From NCBI GenBank assembly GCA_964517665.1, contig CAZFCY010000255.1, forward strand, positions 1 through 5,100: 5,100 bases of DNA. Reading direction: 5' to 3'. Under the pieces are notes generated by a model. The model searched no databases and was not told where the DNA came from. It worked only from the letters and a program-made list of their open reading frames with translations. The position numbers were made by a program, and so were the translations under genes. The DNA is from Congregicoccus sp964517665 (GTDB taxonomy: Bacteria > Verrucomicrobiota > Verrucomicrobiia > Opitutales > Opitutaceae). Each line of letters opens with the position of its first letter. Positions within the stretch are counted from its first letter, which is position 1. This document shows, in pieces, positions 1-5,100 of this stretch.

Positions 1-2
1 GA

Positions 3-332
3 CACGCGATCTCGGCATCGTCCCAACACGCCGCGGCGCATTACGGCGTGACGGAAAAGGACATGCATCCCGGCCATATCATCGAAGTGGCGCGCGCGAT
101 CGGGTTTCGAAACTTCGAGGTCTTGGACCGGCCGCAGGAGCCGCGCCTGCTTGCCGCGGGTTCCTGCGAGCAGATGCCTCCGGCGCCGCGTCGCATCGAG
201 CTGGCCGCGCGTTATCTTGCCGCCGGCGCGCGCTGCCTTTTCATCGGAAAACGGAAACGCGACGCCGAAGCGCTTGGACTGGTTCCCAGCATGACATTCC
301 AACACCCCAACCTGGTGCGGCTCACGAAATAA
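3..332 (+). CDS. C-terminal fragment of a possible SAM-dependent methyltransferase (5' end outside window)
   Basis: The frame is open from the left edge (first complete codon at base 3) to a TAA at 330-332, giving 109 visible residues. A GTG at 48 could in principle start a 94-residue protein. However, the frame continues upstream with ordinary residues and there is no clear ribosome site, so it is more likely internal and the gene truncated by the window. The stretch around codons 13-35 (AHYGVTEKDMHPG, then IIEVARAIGF) resembles the late helix and strand region of class I methyltransferases, where a tyrosine/glutamate-rich turn precedes an 'AGF' strand. This is a resemblance only: the SAM-binding GxGxG region would lie outside the window. 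The gene is convergent with the minus-strand operon, the two stop codons being separated by 8 nt, with no terminator hairpin seen between them. It could equally be another alpha/beta protein. The coding call is fairly secure; the family is a weak guess. Confidence 0.5.
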   Translation, partial: HAISASSQHAAAHYGVTEKDMHPGHIIEVARAIGFRNFEVLDRPQEPRLLAAGSCEQMPPAPRRIELAARYLAAGARCLFIGKRKRDAEALGLVPSMTFQHPNLVRLTK

Positions 333-340
333 ACCCCTTG

Positions 341-802
341 TCAGCCGCGCCGCGGTTCCGCCGCAGGCCGCAACAACAAATAAACGGACCCTCCGAACAA
401 GGCCGTCGCACGAACGAAGGCGAGGATCGTCCCGGCCCGGCCGCCGCCGCCGGCGCCGAAACAGCCGCACGATATATCCAGCCCGCGGAGCAGCGCCTGC
501 CCGAGCATCAGCACGAACGCGAGGCAGAGCAGGCATGCGATCGGATATATCGTTTCCCGCCATATGCCGAACACCAGGCTCGCGCCGACGATGATCTCCA
601 GCCAGGGCGCCGAGATCGCGAGCAGCCGCCACACCTGGTGAGGGAGCGGCACCTCGTAGCCGAGCAAGGCGCCGAAAAACTCGCCAGGCGCCGTCAGCTT
701 CACCACCCCGGCCCACAGCAACAAGCCGCCCAGCGCGATCCGCGCCGCAAACGCCACCCGGCTGGAGAACACGCCTTCTTCTCCTGGGCGGGTATCGCTC
801 AT
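341..802 (-). CDS. MauE/DoxX-family redox-associated integral membrane protein
   Basis: 153 residues with four predicted membrane helices at about 18-36, 60-79, 85-105 and 124-144. The family signature is strong: a Lys ending helix 1 (AGVVKL, K35), the PWLEIIVG segment with E69 in helix 2, and LLRGLDISCGCFG with C112 and C114 just before helix 4. In methylamine utilisation, MauE together with thioredoxin-like MauD is needed for disulfide formation in methylamine dehydrogenase. Such proteins are thought to act as DsbB-like membrane oxidoreductases. A second pair, C90 and C93 (CLLC), sits inside helix 3. No methylamine dehydrogenase genes are visible, so the symbol mauE would be misleading. The gene is last in the operon and its ATG overlaps the previous stop (ATGA). 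An alternative GTG start at 772-770 has a much better ribosome site and would give 143 residues beginning just before helix 1. The family call is strong; the physiological substrate is unknown. Confidence 0.85.
   Translation of the reverse strand: MSDTRPGEEGVFSSRVAFAARIALGGLLLWAGVVKLTAPGEFFGALLGYEVPLPHQVWRLLAISAPWLEIIVGASLVFGIWRETIYPIACLLCLAFVLMLGQALLRGLDISCGCFGAGGGGRAGTILAFVRATALFGGSVYLLLRPAAEPRRG
781..785 (-). promoter_or_regulatory. Strong Shine-Dalgarno inside the MauE-like gene, favouring a downstream GTG start
   Basis: On the minus strand AGGAG lies 8 nt before the in-frame GTG at 772-770 (codon 11). The ATG at 802 has no purine-rich site in the 25 nt before it and depends on the ATGA overlap with the preceding gene. 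Either start is possible; the GTG gives a protein that starts directly ahead of the first membrane helix. Confidence 0.45.
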
Positions 803-996
803 GGCGCGGGAATGGTGGTGAACTCGGGCAACGCCCGCCGCGGCAGAAACAGGCGATCCTCCCGCAACGCGTCGCCAATCAGACCGGCGGCGAACGCGCT
901 GAAAAGCACCACCGCCAGCCGCGCGAGGCGGACGCGCCGGAACGCGGCGGCCAGCCTTCGCGCCCCTTCGCCGGGGACCACGACCGCGCGCGCCAT
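799..996 (-). CDS. Small single-span membrane protein, unknown function
   Basis: 65 residues. The ATG at 996-994 is chosen because a GGGAGG ribosome site precedes it by 9 nt and it sits 1 nt after the stop of the upstream thioredoxin-like gene. The frame can be extended to 1077, but that would overlap the upstream gene with no support. The protein has a strongly basic N-terminal segment (about eight Arg between residues 3 and 26), one hydrophobic helix at about 27-44 (LAVVLFSAFAAGLIGDAL) and a short tail ending in PEFTTIPAP. By the positive-inside rule, the N-terminus should be cytoplasmic and the tail periplasmic. It has no cysteines, so it is unlikely to carry redox chemistry itself. It is embedded between the DsbA-like and MauE-like genes with a 1-nt gap and a 4-nt overlap, which suggests an accessory or assembly subunit of that pair. 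I recognise no family. Confidence 0.75.
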   Translation of the reverse strand: MARAVVVPGEGARRLAAAFRRVRLARLAVVLFSAFAAGLIGDALREDRLFLPRRALPEFTTIPAP

Positions 997-997
997 G

Positions 998-1672
998 TCA
1001 ATCCGCCTCCCGCAACCGATCGAGCACGCGGCGAAAATAGCTTTCGTCGGGCAGGCCTTCCACCCGCGCCTCGACAAACCCGCCGTCCGGCTGGCGCCGC
1101 CGCAGGATGAAGGTCGGAAGCACTTTCACGCCGAGGGCGACCGCCTCGTCGAAATCCGCCGCGACGCCGGGCCGCGTGTCTCCCCGCCGGACGCAGGCGC
1201 CGAGGGACCGCAACTCCGGATGCGCGTCCAGGCTGCTGTAAACCCTGCTGCCCGACCGCCGGCCGTTGGCGAAGAGAAACGGCTTCGCCTCCTCGTACCG
1301 TCCTTCGCGCAAAGCGCAGCGGGCGATGGCGAAGAGCGGATTGGACTTGTCGAGCGGATCATCCGACACGTCGATCGTCACCCAGCGCGCCAGGCCCGGG
1401 GTGATATAGCGATCGCGCAGGGCGGGGAAAACCTCCTCGTCGAACGCCCGGCATTGCGCGCAGGCGAAGCTCCTCACCTCGAGAATCACCACGTCCGCGT
1501 CGGGCGACCCCAGCTCGGGCCGCTCGCGCTGCGTGAGCGGCGCGCCGAGGCGCGGATCGACCTCCGCGCCTTCGGAAGCCGCCGGCCCGGCGGCGCAGGC
1601 GAGCGCAAGCGCGAGCCCCGCCAGCAGGCCGGACCGCCGGCGCCTCAGAAAGTCAGCGTGGCGGACATCCAC
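998..1672 (-). CDS. Exported DsbA-like thioredoxin-fold protein (CAQC active site)
   Basis: 224 residues. A signal peptide is visible: four Arg at 10-13, a hydrophobic core at about 15-28, then an Ala-rich cleavage zone near 31-36. C26 in the core does not make a canonical lipobox. The mature part begins with a thioredoxin beta strand (VVILEVRSF), followed by the redox pair C71-A-Q-C74 at the start of the active-site helix and, near the C-terminus, the cis-Pro loop VKVLPTF (P186). The region between (about 105-175) matches the helical insertion of DsbA/Thioredoxin_4-type proteins and holds two further cysteines, C119 and C160. The expected role is periplasmic thiol-disulfide exchange, as oxidant or reductant, probably cycled by the MauE-like membrane protein encoded downstream, a MauD/MauE-like pairing. 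The GTG start overlaps the receptor gene by 28 nt and has AGGAG 11 nt upstream. The fold and active site are clear; direction of electron flow and substrate are unknown. Confidence 0.85.
   Translation of the reverse strand: MDVRHADFLRRRRSGLLAGLALALACAAGPAASEGAEVDPRLGAPLTQRERPELGSPDADVVILEVRSFACAQCRAFDEEVFPALRDRYITPGLARWVTIDVSDDPLDKSNPLFAIARCALREGRYEEAKPFLFANGRRSGSRVYSSLDAHPELRSLGACVRRGDTRPGVAADFDEAVALGVKVLPTFILRRRQPDGGFVEARVEGLPDESYFRRVLDRLREAD
1006..1011 (-). promoter_or_regulatory. Ribosome binding site fixing the start of the 65-residue gene
   Basis: On the minus strand GGGAGG is followed by 9 nt and then the ATG at 996. It lies within the last codons of the upstream thioredoxin-like gene. 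It is the best ribosome site in the operon and the main reason for preferring the short start over the extension to 1077. Confidence 0.65.
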
Positions 1673-3834
1673 AAGCGCCGCGGCTCCTGGTGGTTGTTAT
1701 ATACATTGGTGTAGGAAATGGCGCCGGTGTTCGTGTTGCTCACGTACGGGCGGTAGTCCACGAAGTCCTTGTCCAGGAGATTATAGACCGTGGCGTTGAC
1801 GGTGATATTCTCCGATATCCGGCAGGCGGCGCCGAGATGAAAAAGCCCGTATGCCTTGTAGTCGCCATGCGTGGCCCGGGCGGTGCTCGTGGAGCTGTCC
1901 GGGCTGCGATGGCGCTCGCTCCTGTATTCTCCGGAAAGCCACGCCGAAAGCCGCGAGGTGGCGGTCCAGCGCAGGAGAACATTCACCATGTGCTCCGGCG
2001 TGTTCGTGAGCGGCTGGCCCTTGTCCTCGCCGCTCTTCTGCTCGCTGTCGGTATAAGTGTAGTTGCCGCTCAGCGCCCAGCGCTCGGCGAAAACCCAGCG
2101 CGTGGAGAACTCCATGCCCCGGGTCACGGCCTCGTCCACGTTGATGCTCTGCCCGAATTCGTCCACCGCCGGCCAGTAGCCGTAATCGACACAGCCGGGG
2201 CGATCCGGGCTGGAGCCGAAACTGCAGTTGGGCAGCCCCGGGCCGGAGGCGATCTTGTCCTGGAATTCGTTGTTGAAGAGGGAGAGGTTGGCGTTGAAGC
2301 CCGCGCCGTTGTCGTAGGCGGCGACCAGCTCGAAGGTGGTGCTCGTCTCCGGCTTGAGACTCGGGCTGCCGATGGTCGGCCGCGTGCCCTGGCCGGTGAA
2401 ACCCGTGATGCCGTCGGTGATCTGGTCGAGCCGCGGCACCTTGAAACCCTGGCTGACGCCGCCCTTGAAGGTCCAGGAGGGCGTGGCGTTATAGACAATA
2501 TAGGCGCGCGGATTGGGATGTCCGCCGAACATGTTGTGATGGTCGTATCGCATGCCCAGCGTCAGGCCGACTTTTTCGACGATGCGCCACTCGTCCTCCG
2601 CGAACACGGCCCACTGGGTGTGGGTGTAGGGCGCGACCGCGACGCCGTCGATCATCTCCGCTTCCCAATATTGCCCGCCGAAACTGACATGGTGGGCGCG
2701 GGCATTGGCGACGAGCTTGGCGTCCAGCACCTGGTTCTCGCTTTCGAGCGCGCGCGGGCTGCCGGGCTCCTTGCCCGGCGTGCCTGAAGGGATGGTCCGG
2801 CCGATGGTCTCGGTCGTGTTGCGCATGACGCTCGTCTCCACCACGCCGAACCCGAAGCGCCCGGTATAGGCGGCGGTGTATTGCTCGCGGTTGAACTTCT
2901 GCTCCTCGGCATATCCTTGTATGCCCAGCGTGCCGAGCTGGGCCGCGGAATTGTCGTAGGTCTGCCATGCGTGATCCGCGTCCAGCCACAGGTCGTGATC
3001 CTTGTGCGCGAGGATCGAGAGCCTGGCGCCGAAGGTGTGTATATCCGCCTTCACGGGGCTGGGTCCGCGCTTGCTCACTTCGGCTTCGCCGCCGTCCGCC
3101 TCGAGATAGGTCAGATCGGAGGCGAGCCGCTTGAACGCGCTGCCGCGCAGGGAAAGCCCGAGCACCTCCGGAACCAGGGGGCCGCTCAGGTGGAAGTTCC
3201 CGCCGTAGAGGTCGCCGAAGGCGCGCTCCTCCTGCCATGTGCCGTTGACGGTCAGCGATCCGGTCCAGCGCCGGGTGATTCTGCGGGTGATGATGTTGAC
3301 CACGCCGCCCATCGCATCGGAGCCGTAGAGCGTGGACATCGGCCCGCGGATGACCTCGATGCGCTCGATCGCGGAAGGCGGCGGGAGGAAACTCGAGGAG
3401 GTTTCGCCGAACCCGTTGGGGGTGACGTTGCCCGCCGAGTTCTGCCGGCGTCCGTCCACCATCACCAGCGTGTAGTCGCTGGGCATGCCGCGGATGCTGA
3501 TGTTGAGCCCGCCCGTCTTCCCGGCCGTCCCTCCGATGTCCACGCCCTGCACTTCGCCCAGGGCCTCGGCCAGGCTGTTGATGCGGCGGGAGGCGAGATC
3601 CTCGTGCGTGAGCACCGAGATGCTCGCCGGCGCGTTCGAGATCGCCTGCTCGAAACCGGCGGCCGTGACGACCATCGCCTGCAGGACAACGGGCTCGGCG
3701 TCGGATGAAGACCGTTCGTCCTGCGCCGCGACCAGTTCGCCGGCCGCGAACGTCGCGGCCAGGGAAAAAATCGGACGAAGGCCGAGCCTGCTCCGCTTGA
3801 AGGGTGCGTTCAAAATTCTGTCGGTTGAGTGCAT
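1645..3834 (-). CDS. TonB-dependent outer-membrane receptor, FepA/CirA-like (putative catecholate siderophore receptor)
   Basis: 729 residues from the ATG at 3834. The frame stays open to a TTG at 3882, but the ATG puts the N-terminus just before a signal peptide (basic 13-20, hydrophobic about 21-37). A TonB-box-like VVLQAMVVTA follows at 49-58. The plug domain spans roughly 60-185 and holds SIRGMPSDYTLVMVDGRRQ and IEVIRGPMSTLYGSDAMGG. The 22-strand barrel follows, with GFKVPRLDQ, SLKPETSTTFEL and NLLDKDF blocks, and ends in the terminal Phe (ATLTF) used for outer-membrane insertion. The RYDHHNMFGGHPNPRAY block and length are typical of the FepA/PfeA/CirA group, so the likely cargo is a ferric catecholate siderophore, though cargo cannot be read reliably from sequence. 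C537 and C548 lie in a predicted extracellular loop and probably form a disulfide; C671 is near the C-terminal strands. It is first in the operon with the redox genes. The ribosome site is weak. Upstream Fur-like sites suggest iron control. Confidence 0.93.
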   Translation of the reverse strand: MHSTDRILNAPFKRSRLGLRPIFSLAATFAAGELVAAQDERSSSDAEPVVLQAMVVTAAGFEQAISNAPASISVLTHEDLASRRINSLAEALGEVQGVDIGGTAGKTGGLNISIRGMPSDYTLVMVDGRRQNSAGNVTPNGFGETSSSFLPPPSAIERIEVIRGPMSTLYGSDAMGGVVNIITRRITRRWTGSLTVNGTWQEERAFGDLYGGNFHLSGPLVPEVLGLSLRGSAFKRLASDLTYLEADGGEAEVSKRGPSPVKADIHTFGARLSILAHKDHDLWLDADHAWQTYDNSAAQLGTLGIQGYAEEQKFNREQYTAAYTGRFGFGVVETSVMRNTTETIGRTIPSGTPGKEPGSPRALESENQVLDAKLVANARAHHVSFGGQYWEAEMIDGVAVAPYTHTQWAVFAEDEWRIVEKVGLTLGMRYDHHNMFGGHPNPRAYIVYNATPSWTFKGGVSQGFKVPRLDQITDGITGFTGQGTRPTIGSPSLKPETSTTFELVAAYDNGAGFNANLSLFNNEFQDKIASGPGLPNCSFGSSPDRPGCVDYGYWPAVDEFGQSINVDEAVTRGMEFSTRWVFAERWALSGNYTYTDSEQKSGEDKGQPLTNTPEHMVNVLLRWTATSRLSAWLSGEYRSERHRSPDSSTSTARATHGDYKAYGLFHLGAACRISENITVNATVYNLLDKDFVDYRPYVSNTNTGAISYTNVYNNHQEPRRLWMSATLTF
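1684..1688 (-). promoter_or_regulatory. Ribosome binding site of the DsbA-like gene, inside the receptor gene
   Basis: On the minus strand AGGAG lies 11 nt before the GTG at 1672-1670, within the final codons of the TonB-dependent receptor. It supports a GTG start that keeps the full signal peptide. It also implies that translation of the redox gene is coupled to that of the receptor. Confidence 0.5.
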
Positions 3835-3866
3835 GAAAAAAATGCGCGCCACCGAACTCGTGCGAA

Positions 3867-3903
3867 TGAGACTCAGAATCAAGTTTTTTAAGACAGAGTC
3901 TCA
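3867..3903 (-). promoter_or_regulatory. Pair of opposed Fur-box-like operator sites ahead of the receptor gene
   Basis: A perfect 8-bp inverted repeat is present: TGAGACTC at 3867-3874 and GAGTCTCA at 3896-3903, with 21 nt between. Each arm begins a Fur-like site. The site at 3867-3881 (TGAGACT-C-AGAATCA) matches the 7-1-7 Fur consensus TGATAAT-N-ATTATCA at 10 of 14 positions. The second, read on the other strand from 3903 to 3889, matches at 8 of 14. The sites lie about 33-70 nt upstream of the receptor ATG, a plausible place for repression by Fe-Fur, which commonly controls siderophore receptors. The repeat is seen; its assignment to Fur rather than another regulator is inference. Confidence 0.4.
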
Positions 3904-3926
3904 ATATCGCGACGCACCCGCTCGCC

Positions 3927-3956
3927 AAATAGTAACCAGTCGATCGGCAACTATTT
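3927..3956. repeat. Interrupted palindrome or stem-loop in the receptor upstream region
   Basis: AAATAGT at 3927-3933 and ACTATTT at 3950-3956 are perfect inverted repeats. The pairing extends inward to 11-bp arms (3927-3937 with 3946-3956), with one mismatch and one base pair that would be G-U in minus-strand RNA, around an 8-nt loop. No T-tract follows on either strand, so it does not look like an intrinsic terminator. It could be an operator for a dimeric regulator, or a leader or 3'-UTR RNA hairpin. Confidence 0.45.
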
Positions 3957-3981
3957 CATAACCAACGGTATAAAAAATCAA
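3955..3981 (-). promoter_or_regulatory. Weak candidate sigma70-type promoter for the receptor operon
   Basis: On the minus strand TTGATT (3981-3976) and TATGAA (3960-3955) resemble -35 and -10 hexamers, but the 15-nt spacing is short. They lie in the most AT-rich part of the window, about 120-150 nt upstream of the receptor ATG. The -10 would overlap one arm of the palindrome at 3927-3956. A second weak pair, TTGGCG (3928-3923) and TATTGA (3906-3901), lies closer to the gene and overlaps the Fur-like sites. Neither is convincing alone. Confidence 0.2.
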
Positions 3982-4036
3982 ATACTACCCATTAGCGTTC
4001 GCCATACCCTCACAGCCCACCTGTTCCGCGTCGGGC

Positions 4037-4873
4037 TCAGATGCGAAACAAGGCATCGAAAAGCCGATCGGGCAACAGCCAGCGGAGGAACAAGGCGGCC
4101 CGCGCATGCAGGGGCGCCGCATAGCGGCTGCGGGGACGCCGCGCGCGCAGCGCCCGCTCGACCGCGCGCGCGATGTCGTCGGGCTCGCCCGCGAGGCGGC
4201 GGACGCGGTCGAACCCGCGCTCGCACTTCGCCCAACGCTCCGCGTAGATCCCCGGGTCGGAGACGAAGTCCGACGAGGCCTCGTTGGCGGCGCGAACGAA
4301 GTCGGAGAGAATCATGCCCGGCTCGACGACCACGACGTCGATGTTGAAGGGTCGCAACTCGCCGCGCATGCCGTCGGCCAGCGCGTTGAGGGCGTGCTTG
4401 GTGGCGTCGTAAACCGACGAGAAGGGCCGCGCGATCCGCCCCGCGACCGAGCCGATGTGAACGATCCGCCCGCCGCCCTGATCCCGCATGACCGGCGTCG
4501 CAAGCTGCGTGAGCGCGACCAGCGCGAAGACATTCGTCTCGAAATTGCGTCGTATCCGATCGATGGATACAGCCTCGACCGGCCCCCGCTCGCCGTAGCC
4601 GGCGTTGTTCACGAGCACGTCGATCCGGCCCCAGCGCGCGCGCGCGGCCTCGATCCATCGCTCGCGATCGGCGGCGTTCGTGATGTCCCCGGGAAGCGGG
4701 AGGACGCGCTCGCCGGCCGGGTCGATCTCCGCCGCGAGGTCGCGCAGCCGCTCCGCGCGCCGGGCGGTGAAAGCCACGCGCGCGCCGCCGCGCGCGAGAC
4801 GCCGCACGATCGCCTCCCCGATTCCGGCCGACGCGCCGGTGACCAGGACAACCGCTCCACGTTCGATCCGCAT
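4037..4873 (-). CDS. Classical short-chain dehydrogenase/reductase (SDR)
   Basis: 278 residues from the ATG at 4873. A TTG at 4909 would add 12 residues without benefit; from the ATG the nucleotide-binding motif falls at the usual place. The whole classical SDR signature is present: TGASAGIG at 12-19, D63 after the fourth strand region (GDIT), NNAG at 89-92, and the catalytic tetrad N114, S142, Y155 and K159 (YDATK). EPGMI follows at 184-188. Arg38 and Arg39 at the end of the second strand suggest NADPH preference. The protein should reduce a carbonyl or oxidise an alcohol in the cytoplasm; the substrate cannot be read. The C-terminus (LFLRWLLPDRLFDALFRI) is hydrophobic and amphipathic, as in SDRs that associate with membranes and act on lipids or fatty aldehydes. 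No strong ribosome site precedes the ATG. It is separated from the receptor gene by 202 nt and is probably not part of that operon. Confidence 0.92.
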   Translation of the reverse strand: MRIERGAVVLVTGASAGIGEAIVRRLARGGARVAFTARRAERLRDLAAEIDPAGERVLPLPGDITNAADRERWIEAARARWGRIDVLVNNAGYGERGPVEAVSIDRIRRNFETNVFALVALTQLATPVMRDQGGGRIVHIGSVAGRIARPFSSVYDATKHALNALADGMRGELRPFNIDVVVVEPGMILSDFVRAANEASSDFVSDPGIYAERWAKCERGFDRVRRLAGEPDDIARAVERALRARRPRSRYAAPLHARAALFLRWLLPDRLFDALFRI

Positions 4874-4949
4874 CTCGGGATTGTTCCGCGATCCCGCGGC
4901 GCAGGCCAACCGCCGAATGCGCGGGCCGAAACAAAAGAGACCGATCCTT

Positions 4950-5100
4950 CTATTTCACAGTTTCCAACAACGCCCCCGCATCGGAAAGCCTTCCGTATTT
5001 TTCGAGCGCGTCGCGCAGCCGTTCGCGCGGCAGCGCCTCGACGCGGCGCTCGTCGCGGCCGAGACGATGGTCGGCCGCGATGGGCGCCGCGTCGAGGCGC
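4950..5100 (-). CDS. C-terminal end of an unidentified gene (5' end outside window)
   Basis: A minus-strand frame is open from the right edge (first complete codon at 5099-5097) to a TAG at 4952-4950, giving 49 codons with no start inside the window. The visible tail is charged and helical, rich in Arg, Glu and Leu, with ALPRERLRDALEKYG in the middle, and it ends DAGALLETVK. The codon use, with G/C third positions up to the last few codons, is like that of the neighbouring genes. I do not recognise the family. It lies 76 nt upstream of the dehydrogenase ATG, in the same direction, so the two may be cotranscribed. The gap (4874-4949) is GC-rich next to the ATG with a more AT-rich stretch near 4930-4949, and shows no convincing promoter or terminator. 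Confidence 0.55.
   Translation of the reverse strand, partial: RLDAAPIAADHRLGRDERRVEALPRERLRDALEKYGRLSDAGALLETVK

Noticed and set aside
997..1077. N-terminal extension of the 65-residue protein to 1077
   Set aside because: It would overlap the upstream gene by about 80 nt and add an unremarkable Cys/Arg-containing stretch, while the ATG at 996 has a well-placed GGGAGG site.
341..1672. Methylamine utilisation (mau) cluster
   Set aside because: The MauE-like and thioredoxin-like genes alone do not make a mau cluster. No methylamine dehydrogenase subunit genes or other mau genes are in the window, and the first gene is a siderophore-type receptor.
338..1714. 458-codon open frame on the plus strand opposite the redox genes
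   Set aside because: It is antisense to three genes with clear families and start signals. Its translation is Arg/Pro/Ala-rich with no recognisable domain, as expected for a shadow frame in GC-rich DNA.
1690..2787. 365-codon plus-strand frame inside the receptor gene
   Set aside because: It is antisense to conserved receptor barrel sequence, rich in Val/Gly/Ala/Arg, with no domain or ribosome site seen.
2489..3928. 479-codon minus-strand frame overlapping the receptor gene
   Set aside because: It is an out-of-frame reading of the TonB receptor, with low-complexity Arg/Gly/Ala content. The receptor frame itself has full family motifs across the same bases.
3966..4036. Possible intrinsic terminator after the dehydrogenase
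   Set aside because: There is a T-run on the minus strand near 3972-3977 and short complementary pieces (GCCC/GGGC just after the stop, GGTAT/ATACC further on), but no compact GC-rich stem directly precedes the T-run.
3978..4934. 318-codon minus-strand frame over the dehydrogenase
   Set aside because: It is a shifted frame of the SDR gene, dominated by Arg and Ala, while the SDR frame has an intact nucleotide-binding motif and catalytic tetrad.

Overview
This is a GC-rich window (apparently well over 60% G+C in the coding parts) from a Gram-negative bacterium. The evidence is a full-length TonB-dependent outer-membrane receptor and exported redox proteins. The lineage cannot be fixed from sequence alone; a proteobacterium or a GC-rich verrucomicrobial-type bacterium would both fit. 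There are five complete genes, all on the minus strand, plus two genes cut by the window edges. I see no tRNA, rRNA, CRISPR array, insertion sequence or phage element.

Layout from left to right: (a) 3-332 (+), the C-terminal end of a gene, perhaps a SAM-dependent methyltransferase. Its stop lies 8 nt from the stop of the convergent minus-strand operon. (b) 341-3834 (-), a tightly packed four-gene operon. In transcription order it holds a FepA/CirA-type TonB-dependent siderophore receptor (3834-1645), an exported DsbA-like thioredoxin-fold protein with a CAQC active site (1672-998, overlapping the receptor gene by 28 nt), an unrecognised 65-residue single-span membrane protein (996-799), and a MauE-family four-helix membrane redox protein with a CGCFG motif (802-341, ATGA overlap). 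(c) 3835-4036, a comparatively AT-rich 202-nt intergenic control region. It holds two opposed Fur-box-like sites and a separate 11-bp-arm interrupted palindrome. (d) 4873-4037 (-), a classical short-chain dehydrogenase with an intact catalytic tetrad. (e) 4950-5100 (-), the C-terminal 49 codons of an unidentified gene.

The most interesting part is the operon. MauE proteins are thought to partner thioredoxin-like proteins (MauD) in periplasmic disulfide formation, much as DsbB partners DsbA. Here a MauE/DsbA-like pair, with a small membrane protein between them, is coupled to an iron-siderophore-type receptor. That receptor carries a Cys-x10-Cys pair in a predicted extracellular loop. A testable reading is a dedicated oxidative-folding or thiol-redox module for the receptor, for another envelope protein, or for the imported ligand, probably iron-regulated. 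The linkage is read directly from the sequence; the functional connection is inference.
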